Below are positions 21,102 to 33,951 of a stretch of DNA of 64,000 nt, one piece after another. A model generated the notes under the pieces. That model worked only from the letters and a program-made list of their open reading frames with translations, was not told the DNA's origin and ran no database searches. Source of the stretch: Coniferiporia sulphurascens (taxonomy: Eukaryota > Basidiomycota > Agaricomycetes > Hymenochaetales > Hymenochaetaceae); contig NBBA01000012.1 in assembly GCA_002794785.1 (NCBI GenBank), positions 124,001 through 188,000 on the forward strand. The letters are read 5' to 3'. The number at the start of each line of letters is the position of its first letter. The first letter of the stretch is position 1. The translations under genes were made by a program, and so were the position numbers.

Positions 21102-24100
21102 TCATAGATCAGAGGAAAAGGGAGGAAGCACACCTGAAAGCTCCAAAAGAGCTGGGTCCGGGTCCTGGGTGTGGGGTCCAAGCATACGACTCATGTAGTC
21201 CCAAAGGAGGTCCAAGTCCATATCTTTGTTGGTTGGGTGGCCACCCAGCTCCATTGTGGCGAAGGCCAAACAGATGGCTGCAGAGGTGCGGTCAGAAAGG
21301 CGGTTAAGGTGCCCCATCAGCTTAAGCCAGCAGCGCAGAACCTGGAGATGGTTCTTGTCAGCCCACTCGGCATGGTGGGTCAGGAGAGGGTCACGGGGGG
21401 GCCAGACCTTGCGGATCCAGGGTCGGAATGTGAGACACCTGCCTAAAACATGTGGTGGTCGACTGGGCCGGCCAGGGTGGGTGGTTGTGCCATCTGCAAT
21501 GCAAGATCAGGCCATGCCTGTGCCAGTAGGCTGAGTCGAAGCTCAGCCAGTAGCCCCCATAGGGACCAGCGCGACAGAGGACCTGGGCAACTGCCGATAG
21601 TTCGTGGCGAGGGTGGTCCACTGATTGCGTGAGGAGCTTTCAGGGACAGTGGGAGGGGACCCCGTTGATGGCTAAGTATTTGTTGGCCATTGAGGCGAGT
21701 GGGCAGGCAAGTGAGAGGGACCAGCGCTCCATTAGAGTGTTGACTGCGGCCTCTTTCAGTGTGGAGGTGGAGGGTGCGAGCAGAGATGGGGGTAGGTTCG
21801 TGGCGAACTTCGCCTCATGGTCTGCCCATTCATTCCCGGGGATGTCGGAGTGACCTGGGCACCAGACGAAATGAACGGAGAGATCTGGGTATGAGTCCAA
21901 TAGAGTCTGGACCCCTGCCTTCCATTGGTGAAGGAGATGTGCGCCTGGAACTGGCGCCCATGTGTGGATCAGGTGGAGTGCCATCAGCAAATCTGACAAA
22001 AAGAAGATGTTGGATGCAACAGGCAGGTGCTCCCAGAGGTGGTGTGCGGCCCAGCTTGGAGCAGAGGTGAGGGAGAAAATTTCTGCGTCTGTTGCCATTG
22101 CACAGGTGGGGGAGGCCAGCCGGCGAGATTTGAGGCAGGTGAGGCCCTTCATGGCGCAGACAGCTGAACCAGACTTTGAGCCGATGCATGAGCCATTGGT
22201 GAAAACCTGGAGATGAGGGAGGGTGCTCAGGGAGCTTGCAGCGCCCACAAATTCCTTGCAGGTGTCTTCGCTGACCAGAGTGATAGGAGTGGCGAATGAA
22301 ACTCTTCCATACGTAAATGCCAGAGGATCCGTCCAGGGGGGATGAGTGTATGCAGGAACCGGCTGAACCTGGGGGACCTGGACCTGCAGAGAAGTGGAAA
22401 AGGGACAGTTAGTTACTGTTTTGTAATATCGTTTTCTACCAACAGAGTGCGGGGTGTGCCAGAGGTGCAGAGAATGGAGGGTCTTAGCATATTCGAAATA
22501 AAATGAAAGGGGGGGAGGGAACAAAGAAAATTTGTGGAGAATGGGGAGGCACCTTTATAGACGCCCAGAATCCACCTGCAGGCGGTGTTTTGCACCGCTT
22601 GCAGGCAGCTTACTAATGTTTTTTGGCATCGGCCATGGTACCATACTGGGGTGCCCCATGTCAAAACGGAGTGGATGCAGGCAGTGTATAGTCGGTGGAG
22701 GAGGAGGGCCGAGATTCCGCATTCGGTATTACCGAGGATGCGGAGGGCAGCGAGCGTGGAGAGGCCCTTGGAGCGCATGCGCTCTACATGGGCCTTGAAG
22801 GTGAGGGCGGGGTCCCACCATATTCCCAGCCAACATAGTGGGATAGAGGGTCGGATGATTGTGGTGGGGGCGACCCACACTCTGGTGATGTCCCAGTCAG
22901 TGTAGGCAGCTGAATGTCATCGGGGTGGGTGAAAGTGAAGGCACTCCGTTTTGGCAGCTTCGATGTTGAGACCGATGGTGCTGAAGTGGGCGTTGAGTTG
23001 GTGGTAGGCGTTAGACAGTTGCTGGCAGTTGGATGCCATGCTGGGTCCGACGCACACGAGGAGGTGGTCATCTACATATGCAAGGGCAGTGGTGCCAGTT
23101 TGATGAAATTTCCGGAGGACCACACCCACAAATATAGTTGAGAGGATCAGGGATACCGGTGACCCTTGGGGGGTGCCGAGGTCGGGTTTCTGGGTGGTTG
23201 GAAGGGTGGTGCCGTCAAAAGCGATAGCCACCTGCCGATCCGTCATGAAGGACAAACACCAGTCCGCCATGTCAGGTGGTCAGCAGAGGTCCAATAGTTG
23301 CTGGTGGAGGAGTTGTGGGTGTACCGAGTCGAAGAAACCTTGTATGTCGACTGCTAGGACCAAGCATATGCAGCCCTCAGCATGGGCTTGCTCCGCAATC
23401 TGTAGGAGGTGTTGGGTGGCGTCGTAGATGGAATGTCCTTGACGCCCCCTGTATTGGTTAGGTGGCAGCCAATCTCTCATGTTAGCAAGGAACTGGAGCC
23501 AGTTAGCTATAATCTTCTCGAGGAGTTTCCCTAGGGTCTCCTCTAGGGTAATGGGCTGGTATGAGCATGGTGAAAAGGGGTCCTTCTTGTTTGGCTTCCA
23601 GAGCATCACCACTTTTGCCGCTTGCCAGCACTTGGGGTGGTGCCCCATGCGCAGACAGTCATTGAAAAGGGCAAGGATCTCCTCGGGGTAAGTGTCTACT
23701 ACCCATTTGAGAGGGCAGTAGCCGATCCCCGAGAGGCCCGGAGCCGACAAGTTGGAGGTGTCGGACAGTGCCCCCATAAGCTCCATGAGGAGGATGGGCA
23801 GGGCAGCTGGTTGGGGGGGGGGGGGCGGGGGGGGGGTGGGGGCATGAAGAAAGTCGTGCAGAAAAGCTCACCTTTCTCGTCGTCCGATTGGGTGAAGGAG
23901 CCATCACGCTGTTTGAGAGAGGGGATTGGTGTGGGGCGGTTGCCGAGGCCTCGTTTGGCCCAGCTCCAGATGTTGGAGGCATCTGCTTGGTCTGCCTGCT
24001 CGGTGTAAAAATGTCGCTTTGCCGCCTGGATGCCCCACTTGAAAGTGCGACGGGCTGCTGACCACTGAAGGGAGGTGGGGGTCACTGAGATCGCCTGGAG

Positions 24101-25093
24101 GAGCAATTTGCAGGTCGGGGTCCACCAGGGGACCTCAGTTTTTGACGGCTTGCTGATTCTGGTGAAAGGGGTGAGGGCGGCAATCATGGAGTCGACTATG
24201 GCCTGCGCTTTGATGTCGAGGGTGAGGGTGTTGTCCGCTTGTTGTAGGAAGGCGGCTTCGAGTAGTGGGAAGGTGATGTCGGTCCATTCCTCCTTGTCTG
24301 CCAGTGTGAGCTGGCGGGTTTTGACAGTAGGAGGTGGGGGCCGGGATGGCAGGGACCAGTGTAGGATGGCATGGTCGGACAGGGCGGAGGTGGTCGAGGT
24401 GCCCGAGTCGAGGATTGAATCCGGGTTTATCGTGGGGGGGGACCAGATCATGTCAATTGGGCACCGCCAATGGTTGTCGACTGGCCGCAAGTCAGAATCA
24501 GGGAGGTGAGCTGGTGCAAGGCCATGCTCCTGGAAGAAGTCATCGAGAGGTTGTGCTCTCAGATCCTCCTGCCATGAAGCAAGGAGTTCGGACCATGAGT
24601 GGTGGCGATGATTGAAGTCGCCTGCCACAAGTAGAGTGGAGGCCAAAGCCGGTGGGATTGTAAAAAGAAAAGACTCACTGGGGTAGAGGGGGGTGGCGGT
24701 GGTGCGGTCCAGGGCATGCATGCCATAATAGTTGCAGAGGCAGATCGTCAGGTGGGAGCAGATTTCAATGGTGAGGACGTCAGTGCCGGAGGATGCAGCG
24801 CCTAGGACGGACCAGGTGGTTGATGGAATGGCCCTGGATACGTACATAACAACCCTTGGCCAGGTGGCTGGGGGAAGGATGGCTGTGTATCCTGGGAGGG
24901 ACAGGACATTGAGTACTGGTGTGCTGGCTGGGTCAGTGAGTGAGGGCTGGAGGCCGATTTGATACCAGGGCAGTTCCTGGATCAAAATAATGGTGGGTGG
25001 GGATGGGTCAGTGGTGAGGATTGGAATAAGGGAATGGACTGCAGCTAGAGAGCGCATGGCATTCCACTGAAGAATAGAGATGTCTCTATTCAT
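21102..25093 (-). pseudogene. LINE-1 ORF2: endonuclease, reverse transcriptase, RNase H (broken)
   Basis: Starts ATG at 25093 (MNRDISILQWNAMRSLAAVH), overlapping the ORF1 stop as ATGA. Endonuclease motifs: LIQELPW, VAGDFNHRHHSWSE, CPIDMIW and SDHAILHW. RT motifs: LWKPNKKDPFSP, VDIQGFFDSVH, GTPQGSPVSLILS, AYVDDHLLV (the YxDD box), GLNIEAAKTECLHF and WLGIWWDP. RNase H residues: FTNGS (Asp to Asn in the first catalytic motif), AEIFSL, SDLLMAL and NEWADHEAK. The tail ends LELSGVLPPFSSDL. Frame is lost around a long G/C homopolymer at 23812-23842 and again near 23279, 22917 and 22500. Confidence 0.88.
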
Positions 25094-27125
25094 TGGTCCT
25101 CCATAGGTTCATCTTTGGGTCCCTCAACAGCCTCTAGGATCTGGCAGAATCGCCATTTCTTGGGGCATTGAGGGAGGGTGGCAGGGTGGTTGCCTTTGCA
25201 GTTAGTGCAATAGCGAGGGTGAGGGCACTGGTCGCCCTTGACGGCTTCGGTGGCGCAGGATGCACAAGACTTACAGTGGTTGTGGGATAAATGTCCACCT
25301 CTGCAGTCTGCACAGCAGGGCTGGGCTCGGCAGCCTTTCGTCCCATGGCCTAGGCCCTGACAGTGCTCACATTGGGTGAGGCTGAGGCAATAGGGCGGGA
25401 TGGAGAGGGAGAGGGTGGAGCCGAACAGCCAAACTCATGGGCACTTAAGGAGCTGCACGTGGATTGAGCCATCAGGGTCAGAGAAGGAGAAGGCCACAGG
25501 GCACTTCTGGAAGGTTGGGAGATGATCCTCTGTGGCAGCAAAGTGGGGGTCAACGATGAAGTCGAGGGGGCGGAGCACCGGATTGTTCCAGATTTTGGCC
25601 ATAAGGGCCTTCAGGGATATGGTGTGGCCATTCTGGCCGAAGAGGTAGTCCATGCAGGGCACCATAGAGATGCGGAGGGCGGACCGGGGCGGACTCGGAC
25701 TGGGGTGAGGGTGAACTGGGCGGAGATTTGGTCGGCTGTTGCAGATAAGCATTGGTCATGCATATGGGCTGCAAACACCGCTGAGTGGCGATCAATGATC
25801 GTGTCAGTGGTGGGAGAGGCAGAGGTGGGTCGCTTGGCGAAGGAGGTCACAAGGTTCCCCTTCACATTGAAGGAGGATGCGAGGACCATGACCTGGTCAG
25901 CGGTGGGTAGGGAAGAGAAGAACTCATGGGCTGTGGCTGTGAGGCACATGGCGGGGAGCTGCAGTTCAGTTTTGGGGACAACAGCAGGGATGAGGACCAG
26001 GGTTGGGTCCTTGGTGTAGACCGGGGGCAGGGGCAGGACCTGGCATTGCTTTTTCTTCTTCTTGTGGGTTACTGTTGTAAAGATCGTGCCCTGGGTCGGT
26101 GCAATGGGGTTGGGGTTGGAGGCGGTGGGTGGGGCCGGGGCAGCTGCCACCTGGGCATAGGAGATTGTCAGTGCCACAGTGTTAGCAGTCTGGGTGGTGG
26201 TGGTGGCAGCCTGGGCCTTCTGGGCCTGTGGGGCATGGGGCACGGGCCGGTTGACAAGGGTTGAAACTTGCCGGGAGATGGAGACGACTTCTGTGGAGAG
26301 CTGTTTGACAATATTCGTCAGTGCAGCCACATCGGGTGACATGTTAGCAGTTCTGGGGGTCCTGATCAGGGCAGAGGGTTGGGGGGCGGTGGTCAGGGTC
26401 CTTTGCTGGGGGCAAGCTGGGGCGAGGGGCGCTGGCAGGGAGGCTTCTGCCCCCCCCCTTGCGATGTTGTAGGCCATCTCTATGTTGCGAGAGATGATGT
26501 ACTGGGGGTCCTTCTCATCCCTCAAAACGCCGGCGATGGTCTGTTGGACGTTCCAAAGGAGGTCGCCCACAAACTTAGCCACTGCTTGATCGATCTCTGC
26601 AGGGTTGTAGCAGTGGGTCTTCCTGTCAAAGTCCTCTAGTGCTCGGGAGATGGCGTACATGAAGCCTAACGTGTACAGCTCGAACTGGGCTCGAGGGCGG
26701 GGTTGGGGGGTGTGCGGGGACAGGTTTTCGGATGAACACTTGTTGGTGAGCAGCGGCGAAGGTGTGTGCGGGTTCTCGAGGATGTCTTCCATCTCGCCCG
26801 GCTCGTTGGAGCGGGGTGAGGGGTTGGAGCCTACAGAGGGGGGGCGGCTGATGTGCTCAAACATGTGGGTGAACTCCGTGTTCGAGACTCCGATGACAGG
26901 GGATGGGGCGAGACGAAGCACGTCTGGGGACAATGCCAGGAGGCCTGGGTCGATGTGGGCAGGGGTGGGGGTCATACTGTGCAAAGCGGCGGCAATGTTG
27001 CCAGCAGCCACCCAGTTGGTGGTGGCTCTGGCGGCCCTGTTGGCATCGGCACTGGCCGATGAGGGGGGTGGGAGGGGTGGTCGAGTCGAATGTAGAGCAT
27101 TCCTGTATCCACTGGGGTTCGACAT
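25090..27125 (-). pseudogene. LINE-1 ORF1: gag-like RNA-binding protein (broken)
   Basis: Starts MSNPSGYRNALHSTRPPLPP at 27125. The N-terminal half is Ala/Pro/Ser-rich; the middle has LGFMYAISRALEDFDRK and FVGDLLWNVQQTIAG, conserved in the other ORF1 copies. After a Pro/Thr-rich linker the C-terminus has a gag-type knuckle, CEHCQGLGHGTKGC (CX2CX4HX4C), and further Cys/His pairs. Frame changes near 25680, and CCA TGA near 25433 replaces the CGA seen in LINE-12. The stop overlaps the ORF2 start. Confidence 0.85.
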
Positions 27126-27213
27126 GGGGGAGTTTTAGCTGCCTGCACTAGTCGATGGTGGTGGTTACTGGTCAAGAAGGATGGCCGACTGTGGGGGTGT
27201 TATAACACATTAC

Positions 27214-27394
27214 TGCAAAGGATCTTACTCCTCAAAAAAGAAATGACAGTGATAGTGATAGTGATAGTCTTGTCCAAACTTGCTTGCATCACACATTATA
27301 ATGCATTATCACATGTGATGCGCTATCACGCGTGATATCACAGATGATGCCTAATCCCTCTTCCAAGTCATACATTTTTGTCCAATAAAGATGC
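27214..27394. repeat. Palindromic GATA-type repeat flank
   Basis: Continuation of LINE-1's target DNA: GTGATA tandem repeats (about 27247-27270) and palindromic CATCACACATTATAATGC-like runs to 27350. No gene. Confidence 0.6.
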
Positions 27395-27810
27395 TCATAC
27401 GTCCAGCACCTTGAGGGCCACATAGGCCATTGTACCTAGGTGCTGGGCAACCAAAGCCTCATGTCGGTTGTTGGGGGCTGCCTCAATCAATTTGATGAAG
27501 TATTTGTGGGTGATGTTGGAGGTGTCCAGAAATTCCATCAGGGGCATCTTGGGGGCCTGAGGGTGAGGTTGAGGATGAGGGGTGTGGGGCGAGAGGGTGT
27601 TGGCACTTCGTTTTTGTGAGAGCATCGGCGATGGGGTGCGGTGGGCGGGGTCCATGTCGGTATCCTCGGTGGTGTGCATTGAGTGTGCTGATTGGGGGTG
27701 GGAGGGGGTGGGGACATGATGGGTGAACTGGAAGGGCTCACCCAGCATCGTTGCCGAAGGGGGGGTGGTTTGTGGCTGTGGTGGGGACACCTGGTGATGA
27801 GAGGGGGGTG
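27395..27810 (-). pseudogene. Divergent LINE ORF1 fragment
   Basis: Minus-strand ORF containing FQFTHHVPTPSHP, TPSPMLSQKRSANTLSPHTP and MAYVALKVLD. The block TPSP.L...........LSPHTP matches LINE-1 ORF1 (TPSPLLTNKCSSENLSPHTP) but the rest is divergent, so this is another subfamily. It is cut at 27811 by LTR A3. No zinc knuckles or ORF2 follow. Confidence 0.55.
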
Positions 27811-28372
27811 TGTTAAGCTCAACGGTTATGCGGTGATCAACATCGGGGCTTCCTGATTGTCGGGATTGGTGGTTATGGCAATGGGGCTTCCTAAATGCTG
27901 TAAGTCGAAGGTGATCGTTGGTGGGGCTTCCTGATCGACAATGTGGATGCGGTAGTCTTCTTAGAGGAGTTGGGTTACAACAAAGTGCCAGATGATGAGG
28001 TAGAGCACACAGAGGGCACTGAGGCACATATAATGGGCTTGTATGAACAAAGAGCACAAGCTTAGGGCTTGTGCGATCTACATTACATGCTTATATGCTA
28101 CTCTATGTGTTTGCTACTGTAGTGGCCTGTGTAGGGTAGTTTACATGGCTATGGAAGGTCATGGAAACCCAAGGAATGTCTTGGTAATACAGGTAGGGCG
28201 ATCAGTAAGCAAAGCATGTCATGATGGTGCAATATGGCGTCATCATGGTGTCTTATGGTGTAAGGTGAAATAGGGATGAGTAAGGGAGAGGAATGGGGGA
28301 GTTGCGCTGACTGATGATGACAAAGAGGAAGTGAGTCAGCGCAATAAGGGAAAGTAAAGGAAAATTGTAACA
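27811..28372 (-). mobile_element. Solo LTR, family A, copy A3 - no target duplication
   Basis: TGTTAAGCTCAACGG...AAATTGTAACA on the plus strand, so the LTR sense strand is minus. Unlike the other five copies the flanks differ (GGGTG left, AGTTG right). The two sides also belong to different LINEs on opposite strands. This is the expected scar of recombination between two family A LTRs at different sites. Confidence 0.85.
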
Positions 28373-30541
28373 AGTTGCTCCTCCAGGCAATCTCGATGGC
28401 CTCCACCCCCCTTCAGCGATCAGCAGCCTGCCGCACATTCAAACGCGGTGTACGGGTGGCCAAGCGGCAGTTCTATGCCGACCAAGCCGACCAAGCCGAT
28501 GCCTCCAACATATGGAGCTGGGCCAAATGCGGCCTCAGCAACCAACCTACCCCAATCCCCTGCTCAAGAAGTGTGACGGTTCCTTCACCCAATTGGACGA
28601 CAAGAAAGGTGAGCTCTTCCACACTACTTTCTTTATGCCCCCTCCACCCCAACAAGCGGCTGACACCCTGCTGCCTCCCCCCCAACCTGCTGCCCTGCCC
28701 ATACTCCTCTCAGAGCTTATGGGGGCACTGTCTGACACCTCCAACTTGTTGGCTCCAGGCCTCTTGGGAATCAGATACCGCCCTCTCAAATGGGTGGTAG
28801 ATGCCTACCCCAATGAGATCCTCACCCTTTTCAATGACTGTCTGCACATGGGGCACCACCCCAAGTGCTGGCGGGCAGCAAAAGTGGTGATGCTCCGGAA
28901 GCCAAACAAGAAGGACCCCTTCTTGCCGAGATCATATTGGCCCATTACCCTTGAGGAGACCTTAGGGAAACTCCTCGAAAAGATCATCACTAACTGGCTC
29001 CAGTTCCTCACTAACACAAGGGACTGGTTGCCACCTAACCAATATGGGGGGTGTCAAGGACATTCTGTCTATGATGCTGCCCAGCACCTCTTACAGATTG
29101 TGGAGTGAGCCCACACCGAGGGCCGTGTATGCTCAGTCCTAGCAGTCGACATACAGGGTTTCTTCGACTCGGTACACCCACAACTCCTCCACCAGCAACT
29201 GCTGGACCTCCAGTGCCTGCCTGACATGGCAGACTGGTGTCTGTCCTTCATGACGGACTGGCAGGTTGCCATCGCCTTTGATGGCACTACCCTCCCAACC
29301 ACCCCCAAACCCGACCTCAGCACCCCCCAAGGGTCGCCAGTTTCTCCGATCCTCTCGACTATATTCATGGGTGTGGTCCTCCGGAAATTCCACCAAACTG
29401 GCACCACTGCCCTTGCATACATTGACGACCACCTCCTTGTGTGTGTCGGACCCAGTGTGGCATCCAACTGCCAGCAATTTTCCAATGCCTACCACCAACT
29501 CAACATCCACTTTGGTGCCATCAGTCTCAACATAGAAGCTGCAAAAACGGAGTGCCTCCATTTTCACCCACCCAGACAACACTTGGCCGCCTATACAGAC
29601 TGGGACACTGCTAGGGTTTGGGTCGCCCCCACCACGCTTATCTGACCATCCATCCCACTCCGCTGGCTAGGGATCTGGTGGGACCCCACCCTCACCTTCA
29701 AGGCTCATGTCGAATGTATGCATTCTAAAGGCCTCTCCACCCTTGCCACCCTCCACATTCTTGGCAACACCGAATGTGGAATCTCGGCCCTTCTCCTCCA
29801 TCGACTGTACACCGCCTGTGTCCACTCAGTTCTCACATGGGGTGTGCCGGTATGGTATCACAGCCGACACCAAAAAACATTAGTAAGCCGCCTGCAGGCT
29901 GTGCAAAACACGACATGCAGATGGATTCTTGGCATCTATAAGGGCACCTCCCCCTTCTCTACAAATTTTCTTTGTTCCCTTCCCCCCCTCTCTTATTATT
30001 TTGAATATGCTAAGACTCTCCATTCTCTGCACCTCTGGCACACCCCGCACTCTGTTGGTAGAAAACGCTATTATAAAACCGTAACTAACCGTCCCTTTTC
30101 CACTTCTCTGCAGGTCCAGGTCCCTTGGGTTCAACCAGTCCCTGCATACACTCATCCCCCATGGACGGATCCTCTGGCATTTACGAATGGAAGAGTCTTG
30201 TTCGCCACTCCTATCACTCCAGTTAGTGAAGACACCCACAAAGAATTTGTGGCTGCTGCACACTCCCTGAGCACCCTCCCCCACCTCCAGGTTTTCACCG
30301 ATGGCTCCTGCATGGGCTCTAAGTCTGGATCAGCTGTCTGCACCATGAGGGGCCTTACTCGCCTCAAGTCCCGCTGGCTGGCCTCCCCCACCTGCGCAAC
30401 AGCCACGGACGTGGAGATTTTCTCTCTCACCTCTGCACCGAGCTGGGCTGCACACCACCTCCGGGACCTCCTGCCTGTCGCATCTGACATCTTCTTTCTG
30501 TCAGATTCGCTGACAGCACTCCACCTTATCCGCACATGGGC

Positions 30542-33500
30542 CCACAATCTGGACACTGTCGAAAACAGCAGTCCCATGGTGGTCGTCCAACTGCTGGGAT
30601 TTACTGAACACGATTCACAGTGCCCCAACACCCACCGCAAAAGCGGCAGCCAGACACTCCTTTAAACGAGGGGTGCATGCAGCGAAGTGGACCTACTACT
30701 CGGAACAGGCGTTAGAGGCCGACCCCTCTAACATCTGGTCATGGGCCAAATGGGGCCTCAGTGTCCACCCAACACAGGTACCCTCGCTCAAGCGCAGGGA
30801 CGGCACCTTTACCCAGTCCGACAAAGAGAAAGGTGAGCTTTTCAGATCAACATTCTTTCCTCCGCCTCCCCCACTCCCGGCTGCGGGCCTCGGCCCCCTG
30901 CCTCCCCCTACCCCAGCTGCGCCGCCACTACTCTTCTCTGAGCTCACAGGCACACTGGCCAATACCTCCAACTTGTCGGCTCTGGGCCCTTCAGGAATCG
31001 GGTATCGCCCCCTTAAATGGGTGGTCGATGCCTATCCAGATGAGGTTCTTGCACTTTTCAATGACTGCCTGCAACTGGGTCACCACCCAGCCTGCTGGCA
31101 GACGGCAAAAGTCGTAATGCTGCGGAAGCCAAACAAGAAGGACCCATTCTCCCCCCGCTCCTACCGCCCTATCACCCTCAAGGAAACCTTGGGCAAGTTA
31201 CTCGAAAAAATGATCACTAACAGGCTCCAGTACCTTGCTAACACAAGGAACTGGCTGCCACCAAACCAGTATGGAGGACGCCAGGGCCACTCGGTCTATG
31301 ATGCCGCCCAGCACCTTTTACAGATTGTGGAAGGCACCCATGCAAAAGGCCTTGTTTGTTCCATCCTAGTGGTGGACATCCAGGGCTTCTTTGACTCGGT
31401 GCACCCAGGACGACTCCACCACCAGCTGTTGGAGATGGGATGCCCGCCAGACATGGCGGCATGGTGTCTCTCCTTCATGATGAATAGGGAAGTGGCTGTC
31501 TCTTTCGATGGCACAACCCTACCGACTGCACCTAAACCCGACCTCAGCACCCCACAAGGCTCGCTGGTTTCCCCCATCCTCTTGACTATCTTTGCGGGCA
31601 TCATGATGCAGCGCTTTCAACAGCGTGGCACACAACTGCTGGCATATGTCGACGATCACCTCATTGCTTGTGTAGGAACCTCGGTAATGGCTAACTGCAG
31701 ATCCCTTGATCAAGCATACCAACAACTCGACCTTCTATTCCACCAAATTGGTCTCAACATCGAACTGGTGAAGACAGAGGCCCTCCACTTCCACCCACCC
31801 AGGCGACGAACTGGCTACCACTGCTGGGACACTGCCGGGATACAAATTGACGCCGACACCCTGGTCCGCCCCACCAATCCCCTGTGCTGGCTGGGAATCT
31901 GGTGGGATGCGGGCCTCACCTTCAAACCTCATGTGGAGCAAATGCGCTCCAAAGGTCTCTCAACACTGGCAGCCCTTCGCATCCTTGGCAACACCGAGAG
32001 GGGCCTCTCTGCCATCCACCTCCGGCAACTCTACACTGCCTGCATGTGCACCGTCTTAGCATGGGGTGCACCAGTATGGTACCATGGACGTCAACAAAAA
32101 ACCCTTGTCAATCGACTGCAGGCGGTTCAGAACACTGCTTGCCATTGGATCCTAGGCGTCTATAAGGGCGTGTCTCCCCATTCTACAAATTTTCTTTGCT
32201 CCACTCCCCCTTTCATCGCTTATTTCGAATATTTAAAGACCACTCATGCCCTGCGCCTCTGGCGCACCCCCCACTGTGTAGGACAGAAAAAGTTCAATCC
32301 TAATGCTAACACCCCCTTTTCACTTTCGTTGCAGGTCTGTGTCCCCCGAGTCCAATGGATCCCAGTGTATGCGCACCCCCCCTGGACGGACCCCCTTGCC
32401 TTCGGTCAAGGTCAAATCGTCTTCTCAGCCCCTAAGCAGCCAGTCTCAGAGGAAGTGTGCGACCACTATGTCACCCAAGCCCAGGCTCTCTGCACTGACT
32501 CCTCCCTGCAGGTGTTTACAGATGGTTCTCGCATCGGCAACACCTCAGGCTCCGCCATCTGTGGTATGAAGGGGGATCGCTACATCACCTCCCTCTGACT
32601 CGCCTCCCCCACCTGTGCCACAGCGACAGATGCTGAAATTTTCTCACTAGTGACTGCTCCAAGCTGGGCATCTCGCCGACTCCAACACCTGCTGCCAGAC
32701 ATCCAGGAGATCTACTTTCTCTCCGACTCCCTGACAGCCCTTGGCCTATTCTGCACTTGGCCCTCAGCATCGGGGGCCCAGCTCCTTCCCCTTTGGAAGG
32801 CAGGGGTCGAGACCCTACTCGACTCCTTCCCGAATCTGACTGTTCACTTCTGGTGGTGCCCGGGACACGAGGCAATTCCGGGGAATGAATGGGCAGACTC
32901 TGAGGCGAAGCATGCAACAGAGCTTCCTCCATTGACCCTCGCTCCCTCTATCTCCGCTTTGAAGGAAGTGGCGACTCGCACTCTCAGCGAGCGCTGGTCC
33001 CTTCAAATGGCCCGCCCCCTCGCCTCCACTGCCAACAAGTATCTTGCAGTAACAGGGCCCCCCACCCGACGACCGAGAAAGCTAATCACCATCTCAGTCA
33101 ACCACCCCCGCTCGGAGCTCACTGCGGTGGCACAGGTCCTCTGTCGTGCCGGTCCCTATGTGGGCTACTGGCTGAGCTTCGACTCGGCCTACCAACACAG
33201 ACACAGCCTGATCTCCCACTGCAGGTGGCACAACCACCCACCTTGGCCAGCACAGTCAACCTCCCATGTCCTGGGCAGATGCGAAACATTCCAGCCCTGG
33301 ATAAGACAAGTCTGGCCAAAAAGCGACCCCCTCCCTGTCCACCACTCTGAATGGGTGGACGAAAACCACCTCCTGGTCCTAAGATGCTGGCTGCGTCTCA
33401 CAGGCCACCTCAACCGGATGTCTAACCGCACAGCTGGGGCTATTTGCCTTGCCTTCATGGCTATGGACTTGGATGGACTCCCAACCGATAACGACCTGGA

Positions 33501-33951
33501 TTTGGACACCCTCAGGGGCTACATGTGCAGGTTACTCGGATCCAGGACTCAGGACATGGACCCTGCCCTTTTGGAGCTTTCAGGTATGCTCCCACCATTT
33601 CCCCTTGACTCTTGACTGCCATTCGGATTCCCCATTGGTTTCTTCTATGGCACTTGCAGCCGCTCCTTTCCCCTTCTAAGGGACTCCCTTTGCCTGATCT
33701 CACTTCGCCTGGTTTGGCTTTCCATAGTCGTGATATGTATGCCTCCCTCTCCCTTCCTCTATTTATCCCTAATAGGGCACATAAGCTCACTAGGCCTCCT
33801 CTGGGAGGCACGCGCCCTGCCCAGTTTCACTCGATGAGCGATGACGGGTGCCTCAGTAGTTAGGTAGTTTACAGGTGGCCCCTTCGGGGCTGCAGGTGTA
33901 TTATGTAGCTCAGTAGGAATAATAAATTTGAAATAAAATAAAAATAAAAAA
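30542..33951 (+). mobile_element. LINE-3: 5'-truncated LINE inserted in LINE-2
   Basis: Flanked by a 13-bp target duplication with one mismatch: TCCGCACATGGGC (30529-30541) and TCCACACATGGGC (33952-33964). Removing it rejoins LINE-2's RNase H frame (IRTWA / TWAPVPG). It begins inside ORF2 just after the endonuclease. Its 3' UTR differs from the LINE-1 type but keeps a GGCCCCTTCGGGGC hairpin and the GTAGGAATAATAAAT end before the A-rich tail. Confidence 0.92.
30556..33615 (+). pseudogene. LINE-3 ORF2 (RT-RNase H part): best preserved copy, one nonsense codon
   Basis: Open from SKTAVPWWS at the truncation to 32598. RT: LRKPNKKDPFSPRSYRPITL, VDIQGFFDSVH, STPQGSLVSPILL, AYVDDHLIA, GLNIELVKTEALHF, WLGIWWDAGLTFKPHVE. 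RNase H: VFTDGSRIGNTSG, then a TGA at 32596-32598 in the place of an Arg codon, then AEIFSLVTAPSW, SDSLTALGLF and WCPGHEAIPGNEWADSEAK. The tail has HCRWHNHPPWPAQSTSHVLG and ends LPPFPLDS at 33615. The amino-terminal endonuclease is absent because of 5' truncation. It retains Arg residues lost in other copies. Confidence 0.88.

Larger units (their letters stand above)
20786..27198 (-). mobile_element. LINE-1: full-length non-LTR retrotransposon (6.4 kb)
   Basis: Complete element bounded by a 15-bp target-site duplication, GTTATAACACATTAC (20771-20785 and 27199-27213). Read on the minus strand it starts CACCCCCACAGTCGGCCATC, then CATCCTTCTTGACCAGTAAC, ORF1, ORF2, a 3' UTR with the CCCCCCCTTCGGGGGGC hairpin and a (TAAAA)n-type tail. 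The target was the palindromic GATAACAC repeat. Domain order (CCHC ORF1; EN-RT-RNase H ORF2) fits the I/Tad1-like group of fungal LINEs; exact clade needs a tree. Both ORFs carry stops and frameshifts, so this copy is inactive. Confidence 0.93.

Noticed and set aside
23659..23982. Pro-rich ORFs opposite or out of frame with LINE-1 ORF2
   Set aside because: They arise from the G/C homopolymer region and frame shadows of the RT ORF.
27247..27270. GTGATA tandem repeats as a CRISPR-like or regulatory array
   Set aside because: Six-base units without spacers in a eukaryotic repeat context; a simple microsatellite.
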